From: Coriobacteriia bacterium
GTDB taxonomy: Bacteria; Actinomycetota; Coriobacteriia; WRKU01; WQUG01
Assembly (NCBI GenBank): GCA_009778715.1
Contig: WRFR01000012.1
Coordinates: forward strand, 1 to 49,870
Direction: 5' to 3'
DNA: 49,870 bases
Both the position numbers and the translations under genes were made by a program. Positions 1 to 7,865 of the stretch are shown here, piece after piece (the first letter of the stretch is position 1; every line of letters begins with the position of its first letter). The notes beneath the pieces were generated by a model. The model had not been told where the DNA came from. It was given only the letters and a program-made list of their open reading frames with translations, and ran no database searches.

Positions 1-190
1 AAGCCTGGCGACAAATACCGTTGCTCCCCAAGTAGCGTCGGGCGCCGTGCAGCAAATCAAGCCGGTTACTGTGCAGCAGGGAGTAGCAGCGCCAGCAGCT
101 CAGATCTATTGCTCGCAGTGCGGCGCTCAGAATCCGCACGAAGGGAAGTTCTGCAAAGAGTGCGGCGCGGCGCTTCATAAGATGGAGTAA
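1..190 (+). CDS. C-terminal end of a zinc-ribbon protein (partial)
   Basis: The frame is open from the window edge and ends at TAA 188-190, so only about 62 C-terminal residues are visible. An Ala/Val/Gln-rich linker is followed by a double CxxC zinc ribbon (CSQCGAQN, then CKECGAAL), which ends the protein. Such ribbons usually act as small structural or interaction modules. The same ribbon type recurs in the TatA-like protein at 21430 and in the three membrane proteins at 46.2-48.4 kb. The function of the missing N-terminal part cannot be told. Confidence 0.75.
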   Translation, partial: SLATNTVAPQVASGAVQQIKPVTVQQGVAAPAAQIYCSQCGAQNPHEGKFCKECGAALHKME

Positions 191-247
191 AAAATTAGTG
201 CGGCTATTTCTCTGGACATTTCACTACATTAGCATTATTGTATAATT

Positions 248-538
248 ATGAAAGCGATACGATTTAAGTGGGATGAAACGAAGAACCAGAGCAACATTGC
301 AAAGCATGGTGTTGCGTTCGATGAAGCACGGACGGTTTTCTATGATCCCAGTGCTCGTGTGATAGACGATCCGGCGCATTCGGAAAGTGAGGATCGTTTC
401 ATCATCTTGGGCATAAGTCAGAAGCTGCGGCTTCTGGTGGTCTGTCATTGCTATCGCGAGCGTGATGAGGTTATTCGTATAATCTCTGCGCGAAAAGCTA
501 CCACGAATGAGAGCCGAGCATATAAAGGAGGGCATTGA
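248..538 (+). CDS. brnT: BrnT family toxin (type II toxin-antitoxin)
   Basis: This 96-residue protein has the usual BrnT opening, FKWDETKNQSNIAKHGV, followed by FDEA and a beta-rich core ending VIRIISARKAT. BrnT toxins are RelE-fold ribonucleases that inhibit translation and are neutralised by BrnA, encoded just downstream. The gene is followed after 1 nt by brnA, whose ribosome site lies inside the brnT end. A TATAAT sequence sits directly before the ATG (241-246) and there is no Shine-Dalgarno sequence, so either the promoter lies further up or the true start differs. The family call is firm. Confidence 0.88.
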   Translation: MKAIRFKWDETKNQSNIAKHGVAFDEARTVFYDPSARVIDDPAHSESEDRFIILGISQKLRLLVVCHCYRERDEVIRIISARKATTNESRAYKGGH

Positions 539-539
539 T

Positions 540-749
540 ATGAGAACAGAGTATGATTTTTCACAAGCGCGACCGAATCCTTATACAAAAAAACTGCGTC
601 GTCAGATAACGATACGACTCGACGATGATATCATCGACTACTTCAAGACTCAGGCAAGTGCGACTGGCATGCCCTATCAAAACCTGATAAATCTATATTT
701 GGCCGACTGCGCACGCAGCAAGAAAACGCTTAAACTGACCTGGAGTTAA
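540..749 (+). CDS. brnA: BrnA family antitoxin
   Basis: The start is the ATG at 540, preceded by AAAGGAGG inside the brnT 3' end, giving 69 residues. The sequence carries RQITIRLDDDIIDYFKTQA and then GMPYQNLINLYLADCA, the ribbon-helix-helix DNA-binding pattern of BrnA. BrnA normally binds BrnT through its N-terminal part and represses the operon promoter. An upstream in-frame start at 507 would overlap brnT more and lacks a ribosome site, so it was not used. The toxin-first order is typical of this family. Confidence 0.85.
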   Translation: MRTEYDFSQARPNPYTKKLRRQITIRLDDDIIDYFKTQASATGMPYQNLINLYLADCARSKKTLKLTWS

Positions 750-882
750 CTCCAAGATCCGGCTCAACTTCCTCAAGAGAAAGCCAACCCTCTTCTTCTC
801 CGGATCGTTTGCCTTTAGTAAGTTCGCTCAATAGCTTGAGAGCTGCTTGCGCTCTCTCGCTATCCGGGGCGCCCATTGATAA

Positions 883-1887
883 TCAGCTATGCCGCGCGAC
901 AAAGAAATCGGCCATTGAGAGCAGCAGGTCTTTCGCCTTGCTCTCGGGTAGCACGCTGTCCAACTTCGCCTTCGCGTCAGTGACCAGCGCCAGGGCGTAG
1001 CCGGAGGCGAAGGCAACCGAGCCCGTGGCTTCCATCAGCGCGACTGCCTCGGCCAACTCGGCCGCATCACTCGTGTGAGCCTGAAGTATCTCCAGAAGCC
1101 GGTCGCGCGCGGCCCCCTCGCTGTGGTTGAGCGCGTGGATCGCGATCAGGGTGCGCTTGCCCTCGGTGATGTCGCCGCGGAAGTCCTTGCTGCGGTCATC
1201 GCCGCTCACATTGATGATGTCGTCCTGGATCTGGAAGGCCAGGCCGGTGGCCATGCCAAAGTCACGCAGCGCCTCGATAACGCTCTCATCGGCGCCCCCG
1301 ATGATCGCGCCCACGGCCAAAGGAACCGCGCCACTGTAGTAGGCGGTCTTGTGGTTGGCCATCATCAGGTAGTCCTCGACGCGGATGTCGAAGCGGTTAT
1401 CGCGCACCCAGCCGATGTCGAGCGCCTGGCCCTCGATCGTGCGGTTGGTCATCTCGACCAGCTCTCCCAGCACGCGGATCTTTGTTGCGTCATCAAGCAG
1501 GGGATCGTTGACCACCGCTCCCGTGACCTGCGACAACGCAAGGTCGCCCGCGTTGATCGCCAGCGCGACGCCCTCGCTCACATGGAAGCAGGGTTCGCCG
1601 CGGCGGGTCTGGGCTTCATCCTGGATGTCGTCATGGATCAGCGCTGCCGTGTGGAAGTGCTCGATGGCCGCAGCGGAGCACTCCGCGCTGCGCGGGTCGC
1701 CGCCGACCGCCTCGCAGGCGATCAGGCAGATGAGCGGGCGGTGCCGCTTGCCCGCGTTATGGCTGTAGCGCTCCAAAGGAGCATACAGGTACTTATTGAT
1801 GTCACTGTCCCCGCGCTTCTCATAGAAGCTCGTGACGAGCCGGTTCATCTTGAGTTGATTGCGTTTGAGATAGAGCTCGAAGCTCAA
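883..1887 (-). CDS. Polyprenyl diphosphate synthase (IspA/HepT-like)
   Basis: A 334-residue trans-prenyltransferase that extends allylic diphosphates with IPP to make a long-chain isoprenoid precursor, for example for menaquinone or undecaprenyl carriers. Visible are GKRHRP (IPP binding, near residue 46), the first aspartate-rich motif DDIQD with downstream RR (about 86-96), and the second motif as QDDIIN (about 221-226), where the last Asp of the usual DDxxD is Asn. The start at 1887 has AAAGGAGG upstream. It lies 46 bp after cbiO and probably shares its transcript, although function does not link them. Chain length cannot be deduced. Confidence 0.9.
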   Translation of the reverse strand: MSFELYLKRNQLKMNRLVTSFYEKRGDSDINKYLYAPLERYSHNAGKRHRPLICLIACEAVGGDPRSAECSAAAIEHFHTAALIHDDIQDEAQTRRGEPCFHVSEGVALAINAGDLALSQVTGAVVNDPLLDDATKIRVLGELVEMTNRTIEGQALDIGWVRDNRFDIRVEDYLMMANHKTAYYSGAVPLAVGAIIGGADESVIEALRDFGMATGLAFQIQDDIINVSGDDRSKDFRGDITEGKRTLIAIHALNHSEGAARDRLLEILQAHTSDAAELAEAVALMEATGSVAFASGYALALVTDAKAKLDSVLPESKAKDLLLSMADFFVARHS

Positions 1888-1932
1888 CGCTTGCCTCCTT
1901 TAGCCGCAGGGTACTCGCTTGAAAGCGACGTT

Positions 1933-2841
1933 TCAGATTTTACCATGCTGCCCCGGTCCTGATAACGCCGTGACTGCTTCATCGACCGTAAGAGGCCGCG
2001 CCGCGCTCTCCAGGCGCTCGAACAATTCAGCCAGGATCGGCGGCCGGATGTTAGAAGCCGCGAGCAGATCGGCGTGCTCGAAGATCTCCGCCGGCGTGCC
2101 AGACAGGACGATCTCGCCGCCAGCGCGCAGTACATAGCAGTAATCAGCAATCTCGGCTACGGCGTCGATGTCATGGGTCGTCAGCACGATGCTCACTCCG
2201 TCTTCGCGTGAGAGCTCTGCCAGCAGGTCGACGATCTCGCGCCGTGACGCGGGGTCCAACCCCTCGAAGGCCTCGTCCAGGATCAGGAGTTCGGGGCGCG
2301 TCAATAGCGCGCCAGCTAACGCGACCTTGCGCTTCTCGCCGCCCGAGAGGCTCTGGGGGGTGCGCCCGGCCAGCTCGGTGATGCCTAACCGCGCCATGAT
2401 CTCGGTAGCTGCTAGCTCGATCTGCTCCCGCTCCCAACCGTACTGGCGCGCAGAGAAGCAGACGTCGTCATAGACAGTCGGCATGATGAGCTGGACGTCG
2501 ACGTTTTGCAGCACCACGCCGATGCGCTGGCGGATCGTGCGCCACTCCTGATGCGGGTCAACGCCGAAAACGCGCACGACGCCCTCGTCGGACTTCAACA
2601 GACCCAATAAGTGAGCAAGAAGCGTGGATTTGCCGGCGCCATTGGGTCCCAGGAGCACGGTCCGCTCGCCCTTGTGCGCGCAAAAGTCAAGCCCACACAG
2701 GTGCACCGCGGTCCCATCATCAAAGCTATGCAGCACACAGCTGACGTAGGCGATGTCGGCCGGGTGAGGCCCGTGGCGATGCAGGTGTTTCTGGCAGAGC
2801 GCGCAGTCAGGCGCTCCCGTTGCAGTGCGTGGGACGTCCAT
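1933..2841 (-). CDS. cbiO: Energy-coupling factor ATPase CbiO/NikO (Ni/Co transport)
   Basis: ATP-binding subunit of an ECF-type importer. It contains Walker A GPNGAGKST (about residues 67-75), the signature LSGGEKRKV, Walker B LLILDEAFEGLDP and the H-loop TTHD. The ATG at 2841 overlaps the cbiQ stop by one base and has an AAAGGAA site, so it is preferred over a GTG one codon up. The protein begins with an unusual Cys/His cluster (CALC, then KHLHRHGPH, residues 13-26) ahead of the ATPase domain, which could bind or sense metal. With cbiM and cbiQ it forms a complete cobalt/nickel transporter. Confidence 0.92.
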   Translation of the reverse strand: MDVPRTATGAPDCALCQKHLHRHGPHPADIAYVSCVLHSFDDGTAVHLCGLDFCAHKGERTVLLGPNGAGKSTLLAHLLGLLKSDEGVVRVFGVDPHQEWRTIRQRIGVVLQNVDVQLIMPTVYDDVCFSARQYGWEREQIELAATEIMARLGITELAGRTPQSLSGGEKRKVALAGALLTRPELLILDEAFEGLDPASRREIVDLLAELSREDGVSIVLTTHDIDAVAEIADYCYVLRAGGEIVLSGTPAEIFEHADLLAASNIRPPILAELFERLESAARPLTVDEAVTALSGPGQHGKI

Positions 2842-3479
2842 CACGCATTTCCTTTCGTGTCGATACGCAAGTCTCCATCGTAGCCACGCAGGCCGAGCAC
2901 TTCATAGTCGTGTTCGGCCAGGTCGAGCGCCATCACCATGAGCGCCCCGAACAAACCGCCGAGGTTACGCATCAGGGCGAGCGGATGGCGCCAGGACAGC
3001 CCGCCCCGCAGCCGCAGCGCGGTAAGCAGGTTGCCGAGCAGTTCCCCTAAGATGAACAGGCTGCGATAGGCCATAAGCAACGAGTCGTTGAGCAGCTGGG
3101 GTAAAATGCGCCCGGTCAGGGCAAAGATTCGCGGATAGGGGGTCGAAAGCACCAGACTGACAGCGGCAAGCGCCGTGCTGAAGGTTTTGAGCAGCAGGAC
3201 TGCGGTCAGTGTCCAACCAGGACGCAGAGAGATTGCCAGCAGGATAGAGAAGATGAGCGGGTAGGCTGCCAGGCTGATCAGCAACCGGGGGCGCAGCCGC
3301 GCAGACAGCCCGAGGCCCAGCACCAGCGCGGACAGCCCCGCAAGCACCCACGGGTTCCAGCTGATGATCGCGCCGGTGATCACGGCGGCAAGTCCCAGGA
3401 GCTTGATGGCTACGGGAGTGCGGTGGAGCCACCCACCAGGCGTGGCGGTCGCGCTTCGATCGATGTCAGCCAACCGCAT
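2841..3479 (-). CDS. cbiQ: ECF transporter transmembrane subunit CbiQ
   Basis: A 212-residue integral membrane protein of the EcfT/CbiQ family. It couples the ATPase to the substrate-binding CbiM in the cytoplasmic membrane. Five or so hydrophobic helices are visible, and the region after LMAYRSLFILGELLGNL contains the coupling-helix type sequence ALRLRGG, with a second ALxLRG-like motif near the end (EVLGLRGYDGD). The start has GAGGAGG six bases upstream and lies inside the cbiM 3' end (14-bp overlap). This tight coupling implies one operon with cbiM and cbiO. Confidence 0.92.
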   Translation of the reverse strand: MRLADIDRSATATPGGWLHRTPVAIKLLGLAAVITGAIISWNPWVLAGLSALVLGLGLSARLRPRLLISLAAYPLIFSILLAISLRPGWTLTAVLLLKTFSTALAAVSLVLSTPYPRIFALTGRILPQLLNDSLLMAYRSLFILGELLGNLLTALRLRGGLSWRHPLALMRNLGGLFGALMVMALDLAEHDYEVLGLRGYDGDLRIDTKGNA

Positions 3480-4272
3480 CAGGCGCCTCCTCAGATGACA
3501 GAAGGGGGTCAGGCGCCGTTTCGTCAGCTGCTCCCTTTTTGCTCCCGTTGCTACCGAGCGTCCCGGGGCGCAGCCGCTGCAGATAGACCAGGGCCACGCT
3601 GGTCACGCTCGCCTCGATCGCCCAGCCAAAGGGCCCCAACACCGCGACCACAGCGATGAAGGTCGAAAGCGAGAGCTGGTCGGCGCTGTCGGAGGCTGCC
3701 TGGCGCGCCTGCGCGGTGGTACTGGCGCCCGCCTGTGCCTCCGCCCGCCGCGCACTGAGCGCAGGCGTTGCCAAAGCGACTACCCCTACAGTCAGGGAGG
3801 TAGCAAGCGCCAGTGCCAGTACGGTCGCGATCGCTCCGGAGACGGCTGTGCGGGTCCGGATGTTTCTGATCACCCTTCTTAGGACAATGCGAAGGCCTGC
3901 GAACAGCGCCCAACCTGCGATCATCTCGATCGAGAGTACGAGGGTGTTCAGGCCAATGACGGTCACACCTCCGTGTCCTACCAGCGCGAGGAAGGTCTCA
4001 GTGATGAGCGCAGCCAAAGGCGCCAGGATCGGCCCCAGGATGATCCCGGTGATGACGCTGAGGTTTAAGTGGTAATCAAGTGGCGCGATCTCCAGCGCCA
4101 TCGCGATGACCATCAAGGCGGCGCAGATGCCGACCAGGGGTACTTTGCGCCGCAGGTCCCAATGCTTGCGGCCCACCGTGCAGACGACCATGACCCAGAT
4201 GATTGCGACAGCCCACCCACACGTCCAGAGCCATACAGGAAGGACTCCATCAGGTATGTGGATGTGGGACAT
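3466..4272 (-). CDS. cbiM: ECF transporter substrate-binding permease CbiM/NikM
   Basis: The N terminus MSHIHIPDG is the metal-binding signature of the CbiM/NikM family, whose N-terminal His residues coordinate Ni2+ or Co2+. Several membrane helices follow, including LNLSVITGIILGPILAPLAALITETFLALVGHGG. The later part (about residues 145-240) has two more helices around an Ala-rich segment, which may replace the separate CbiN/NikN subunit; no such gene is present. Metal specificity cannot be read from sequence, but a nickel hydrogenase 9 kb away makes nickel plausible. The last residues are encoded by a copy of a dispersed repeat (3494-3526). Confidence 0.9.
   Translation of the reverse strand: MSHIHIPDGVLPVWLWTCGWAVAIIWVMVVCTVGRKHWDLRRKVPLVGICAALMVIAMALEIAPLDYHLNLSVITGIILGPILAPLAALITETFLALVGHGGVTVIGLNTLVLSIEMIAGWALFAGLRIVLRRVIRNIRTRTAVSGAIATVLALALATSLTVGVVALATPALSARRAEAQAGASTTAQARQAASDSADQLSLSTFIAVVAVLGPFGWAIEASVTSVALVYLQRLRPGTLGSNGSKKGAADETAPDPLLSSEEAPDAVG
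3494..3526. repeat. Dispersed palindromic repeat, family B, copy 1
   Basis: The core GGGGGTCAGGCGCC is flanked by imperfectly complementary arms (TGACAGAA and TTTCGTCA). It matches the copies at 37521-37555 and 46116-46143. This copy lies inside the 3' end of cbiM, where it encodes the C-terminal tail just upstream of the cbiQ ribosome site. Confidence 0.6.
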
Positions 4273-4309
4273 GTTCTCAAACTCGTTTCATCATAAGCAG
4301 TATCGGGCA

Positions 4310-4329
4310 CTCTATAGTATAGAATAGAG
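4310..4329. promoter_or_regulatory. Inverted repeat between cbiM and the divergent gene
   Basis: CTCTAT and ATAGAG form arms around an 8-nt AT-rich centre; 8 of 10 half-site positions are symmetric. It lies 38 bp upstream of cbiM and about 100 bp upstream of the divergent peptidoglycan-binding gene. It could be an operator, for example for a metal regulator. This is inferred from position and symmetry only. Confidence 0.35.
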
Positions 4330-4428
4330 AGGCGATGGGGCGCGAAGAGCCGCGCAGAAGACGGAAGGCGCCATGCTGGCGCAATCGTTTCCGGGCGCTT
4401 TTTCCTGGTCCCTTCGGGGAAACTACGT

Positions 4429-5388
4429 ATGACGATGAAGACGATATCGATAGGCGATCGTGGTCCAGCGGTCGAGGATATACAGCGACGCCTGCTGTTC
4501 CTGGGTTACAGCCTGGGTTCGAGTGGCGTCGATGGCGACTTTCAGATCGACACCCAGGAAGCAATCGCTCATTTTCAGGAGGTCTCTGACCTGCCCGTGA
4601 CTGGCATTGTCGATGACCGGACCTGGTCGACCCTGGTCGACAGCAGCTTCGCTTTTGGTGACCGGCTTTTGTATCTGCGCGCGCCTTACTTTCATGGCAA
4701 TGATGTCGCCCAACTTCAGGAAATACTCAACACGCTTGGGTTCTACTGCGGCTCGGTCGACGCGATCTTCGGCGCTTTTACTGAGCGTGCGGTCAGCGAG
4801 TTCCAGGCCAATAGCGCGCTCGAACCTGACAGTGTCGTGGGGGCTGCGACCTTTGACGCCTTGATGGCGTTGCATCATATCTGGGGCGGCAAGAGCGTCC
4901 CGACGCATTCGGCGGCTGCCGGCCGTCCACGACGCCGTAACGCGTTCTTGGCTGATACGGCGCTTGAACTGGTGGCAACAGACGGAAATGCCTATCGCAT
5001 TGCTCGCCGGGTCGCGAACCTGGCCCAGGCGGCGCACGGGCAGGCCCAGGTCACCGTGCTGCGTGATGACAGCCCGGCAGATGAATATTCAGAGCCTGGG
5101 GCGCCTGCCGCATCGGCGACAAAGCTGTGCGCAGGCCTGCCAAGCGACTCCGGGGAGCTTCCGCAAGTTCAGGCACAACAATATGGGGCGCGTCTGACTC
5201 AACAGGGTGAAGAAGCGTCACTGGTACCTCTTTTGAGGGTGCGGCTGTCCAGCACCGCAAAGGACGTTATCGTAACGGGGGATCGCGACCTGGTGATACC
5301 GTTGCCGCGTGACATCGGTATGCGCGATTCGCAACAGGGGTATCAACATATCGCGGCGGTCATCTTGGATGTGATCTGCCAGCAGTAG
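4429..5388 (+). CDS. Peptidoglycan-binding domain protein
   Basis: A 319-residue protein with two tandem PG_binding_1 domains. The first (about 4-68) has GPAVEDIQRRLLFLGY, GVDGDFQIDTQEAIAHFQ and VTGIVDDRTW. The second (about 83-147) has GNDVAQLQEILNTLGFYCG, DAIFGAFTERAVSEFQ and VVGAATFDAL. No signal peptide is visible. The remaining 170 residues are not recognised; their end (LRVRLSSTAKDVIVTGDRDLVIPLPRDIG) could be a small beta-domain, but no amidase motif is seen. Two such repeats before another domain recall CwlM-type proteins. A regulatory or scaffolding role in wall synthesis is possible but unproven. A terminator follows at 5414. Confidence 0.75.
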   Translation: MTMKTISIGDRGPAVEDIQRRLLFLGYSLGSSGVDGDFQIDTQEAIAHFQEVSDLPVTGIVDDRTWSTLVDSSFAFGDRLLYLRAPYFHGNDVAQLQEILNTLGFYCGSVDAIFGAFTERAVSEFQANSALEPDSVVGAATFDALMALHHIWGGKSVPTHSAAAGRPRRRNAFLADTALELVATDGNAYRIARRVANLAQAAHGQAQVTVLRDDSPADEYSEPGAPAASATKLCAGLPSDSGELPQVQAQQYGARLTQQGEEASLVPLLRVRLSSTAKDVIVTGDRDLVIPLPRDIGMRDSQQGYQHIAAVILDVICQQ

Positions 5389-5413
5389 GCAGGCAGCTGA
5401 TCTTGTAGCTGGG

Positions 5414-5450
5414 TTGTAACGTCAGACCGTTACGAGTTTTGTTATTATTG
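5414..5450 (+). terminator. Rho-independent terminator after the peptidoglycan-binding gene
   Basis: TTGTAACG (5414-5421) pairs with CGTTACGA (5428-5435) over eight base pairs including one wobble, with loop TCAGAC. A T-rich tract GTTTTGTTATTATT follows. Confidence 0.75.
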
Positions 5451-5522
5451 TAAACAGTGTATGTTAATTCTCATTTTCTTGAGAGAATAGATTAGTTATG
5501 AACGGGCGGACGCGGGAGAAGT

Positions 5523-6578
5523 ATGAAAAACAGAAACACAACATGCAGGATCACGATTAAGCGGGCGCTGAGTGTCCTGTGCGCTTTTTTGCTGAGTACT
5601 GCATTATGTTTCCCACAGGTGGTGTCAGCCACGCCCGTCGCGTCGAAGCAAGCCGAAGCTGCAGCGGTTCAGAAACAGATCGAGACGATACAAGCCCGGC
5701 TCGACTCAGCCAGTGACAATTACTATAACGCGCAACAGAAACTGAACCAGGCGCGCTCCGAGCAGCAGACCAATCAGTCCAAACTGAACAAGACCACCGC
5801 ACGCTTGAAGGTCGTTCAGAGCCACCTCAATGATCGTGCGACTGAGATGTATCGCAGCGGACCGACCGGGTTCGCAGATGTGCTCTTTGGCGCGTCGGAT
5901 TTCCAGCAATTCGCTCAGCTCTGGGATTTCCTGACTCAGATGAACCAACAGGATGCGTCCACCAGCGCCGAGTTGAAACAACTGCGCAGCGAAACCGCGA
6001 GCCTTCAGACAAAACTTGACGCTAACGCGAAACAGGCCAAGGCTTCTGCTGACAACATGAAGCAGATCAGAGATGGTGTTGAGAAGGACAAGGTCGACAT
6101 GCAGAGCAAGCTTGCTGGTATCACCAGCGAGATTGCCGTGCTGCAGGCCCAACAGCTTGCTGAGTCCCAGCGCCTGGCAGCATCCTCCAGTTATCTCAAC
6201 AGCAACAAGACCTTCCCAGCGCCCAGTTATCAACCTAACGGCAATGTGGTCTCTATTGCGAAACGCTATCTGGGCGCGCCCTATGTGTGGGCAGCCTCGG
6301 GGCCGAATACGTTTGATTGCTCCGGCTTCACGATGTTCGTGTATCGCCAGGTCGGCATTTCGCTTCCGCATAGTTCGCGCGCGCAGATCAACTGCGGCGC
6401 GCGAGTGAGCCGCGGCGACCTTCAGCCAGGTGACCTGGTGTTCTTCGGATCCCCCATTCACCACGTAGGGCTTTACGTTGGCGGGGGCATGATGATCGAC
6501 GCGCCTTATACCGGTACTGTGGTCAGGTATGATCCGGTGTTTACTGGTAGTTACGCCGGCGCTTGTCGCCCACGCTAA
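5523..6578 (+). CDS. Secreted NlpC/P60 family peptidoglycan endopeptidase with coiled coil
   Basis: This 351-residue protein has a signal peptide (basic start, then LSVLCAFLLSTALCF, cleavage near VSATP). A long Gln/Ala/Lys-rich coiled coil follows (about 40-220, the CwlO/RipA type). The C-terminal NlpC/P60 domain (about 240-351) has the catalytic Cys in DCSGF (Cys266) and the His in HHVGLYVG (His314). It is expected to cleave peptide stems of peptidoglycan at the cell surface, with the coiled coil restraining activity. The ATG at 5523 follows a weak purine-rich stretch (GCGGGAGAAGT). It is monocistronic, between a terminator and a new promoter. Confidence 0.9.
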   Translation: MKNRNTTCRITIKRALSVLCAFLLSTALCFPQVVSATPVASKQAEAAAVQKQIETIQARLDSASDNYYNAQQKLNQARSEQQTNQSKLNKTTARLKVVQSHLNDRATEMYRSGPTGFADVLFGASDFQQFAQLWDFLTQMNQQDASTSAELKQLRSETASLQTKLDANAKQAKASADNMKQIRDGVEKDKVDMQSKLAGITSEIAVLQAQQLAESQRLAASSSYLNSNKTFPAPSYQPNGNVVSIAKRYLGAPYVWAASGPNTFDCSGFTMFVYRQVGISLPHSSRAQINCGARVSRGDLQPGDLVFFGSPIHHVGLYVGGGMMIDAPYTGTVVRYDPVFTGSYAGACRPR

Positions 6579-6633
6579 GCGCGTATTCTCACATTTACTG
6601 GCTGCCCTGTCATTCTTATCTGTTCTTTTTTGC

Positions 6634-6662
6634 TTGCGATAGGGGCGCGACTCAGTTAAAAT
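6634..6662 (+). promoter_or_regulatory. Predicted promoter of the multiheme cytochrome gene
   Basis: TTGCGA (6634-6639) and TAAAAT (6657-6662) are spaced by 17 bp. The leader that follows carries a GC-rich hairpin (6681-6688 pairing with 6695-6702, loop TCTGTG) before the start at 6726. Confidence 0.45.
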
Positions 6663-6725
6663 CAAGGATGGTAAGTCTGCGCGGGCGCTCTGTGGCGCTC
6701 GCTTGAAAGAGAAGGGTGTGTCCCG

Positions 6726-7694
6726 ATGGCATGGCATCCAATTGAGGCGTTCCGTAATCCTGTCACGCGTCCGCGTGCGATCATTTGGGCCGGAGTCGTT
6801 CTGGTCGTATTGCTGGTGTTCGTGACCGTCGCTATCGCTGCGACCTCAAGCTATTGGTTCTGCGCTGAAGGCTGCCATAAGGTTCAGGATGACGCAGTAG
6901 CCGCGTATGACCGGGGCACTCACAACCAGGTATCCTGCCTCGCGTGCCATCTGCCAGCGAACGCTAACCCGATCATTTTCCTCTATCATAAAGTCCACTC
7001 AGCGATTGGCGAGCTCCCCCTGACGTTTGCGAATACGTTCGAGGTTCCGCTGAATCCTTTGAGCAAGGTTTCTCTTTCCAGCGAAGAGTTCCCTGACACC
7101 CAGTGCACCCAGTGCCATGACATGCAAACGCGTCCGGTGACAAGCAGTAGTGGGATCATCTTTGATCATTCAACGCACTCAGAGATGAAGATCCGCTGTA
7201 CGTTCTGTCACAATCGCGTGGGGCATAACGAGGATGGCCTGGCGCTCAAGGGCGTCCAGCCTAAGACAGGCGAGAAAGCGTACCAGCATCCCAATTACCT
7301 GACGATGGATGGTTGCTTCCGCTGCCACAGTCTGGATAAGGACGCTGTTGCGTCAGGACAGTGCAACGTATGCCACACTCAGACTGATATTGCTACGCTT
7401 AAGCCGAGTGATCACACGGCGAACTTCCAGCAGACCCATGGCAAGCTCTTCATCGAACAGGTAATGAAGGTCAATGAGACTGAGAAGGAGACGGGCCAGC
7501 AAGCGCCGACGCCAGCAAGCGTCCAGAAGGATCTCGATAACCTTGCTGCGGGCAAGGGTACCGGGTCTGCGGCAAGCGATAACTTTGCGTGGCCGGTTGC
7601 GCCGATCGGAACAGTTAACACCTGCTACACCTGCCACACCAAGGCGGACTGCGAAGCTTGTCATGTGCAGAAAGGCATCCACTACCAGCTGTAA
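6726..7694 (+). CDS. Membrane-anchored multiheme cytochrome c (NapC/NrfH-like / cytochrome c3 family)
   Basis: A 322-residue protein with one N-terminal membrane helix (about 19-41) and an extracytoplasmic part with seven CxxCH heme sites: residues 71-75, 127-131, 158-162, 197-201, 213-217, 300-304 and 309-313. An eighth, atypical CX3CH site (CAEGCH, 46-51) lies right after the helix. The layout resembles quinol-oxidising NapC/NrfH anchors or c3-type electron carriers. No catalytic partner (nrfA, napA) is adjacent, so the acceptor is unknown; the hydrogenase 5 kb downstream is a possible but unproven partner. The ATG at 6726 has AGAAGGGTG upstream. Confidence 0.88.
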   Translation: MAWHPIEAFRNPVTRPRAIIWAGVVLVVLLVFVTVAIAATSSYWFCAEGCHKVQDDAVAAYDRGTHNQVSCLACHLPANANPIIFLYHKVHSAIGELPLTFANTFEVPLNPLSKVSLSSEEFPDTQCTQCHDMQTRPVTSSSGIIFDHSTHSEMKIRCTFCHNRVGHNEDGLALKGVQPKTGEKAYQHPNYLTMDGCFRCHSLDKDAVASGQCNVCHTQTDIATLKPSDHTANFQQTHGKLFIEQVMKVNETEKETGQQAPTPASVQKDLDNLAAGKGTGSAASDNFAWPVAPIGTVNTCYTCHTKADCEACHVQKGIHYQL

Positions 7695-7702
7695 CGTGCC
7701 TG

Positions 7703-7781
7703 AACACCATCTGACTTTGTTACCGGCGGGCTTGAGTATGCTTATACGCATACGCCCGCCGGTGCCTTGTCAGATGGCGTT
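7703..7781. repeat. Dispersed palindromic repeat, family A, copy 1 (possible terminator)
   Basis: Outer arms AACACCATCTGAC and GTCAGATGGCGTT are complementary but for one base. Inside is a strong stem: ACCGGCGGGC (7722-7731) with GCCCGCCGGT (7754-7763), and GTATGC with GCATAC near the tip. The element lies between the convergent cytochrome and lysR genes and may terminate both. The same outer arms recur at 35435, 40525 and 45709. Confidence 0.65.
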
Positions 7782-7865
7782 CATTTCACGTTACAGAGGC
7801 TTACAAACTACGCACCGCGACCGCCTGCTCAGATGGCGCCGTTTTTTGATTTAAGTGCGCTTGTC

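Noticed and set aside
241..246. TATAAT as the brnT promoter
   Set aside because: It ends one base before the ATG, so transcription would begin inside the gene; it may be chance or mark a shorter, later-starting product.
1075..1962. Long plus-strand frame opposite the polyprenyl synthase
   Set aside because: It is a shadow of a well-supported minus-strand gene, has Ala/Val/Arg-biased composition and no ribosome site or motif.
5706..6737. 343-codon minus-strand frame opposite the NlpC/P60 gene
   Set aside because: It lies opposite a gene with signal peptide and catalytic motifs and shows no features of its own.
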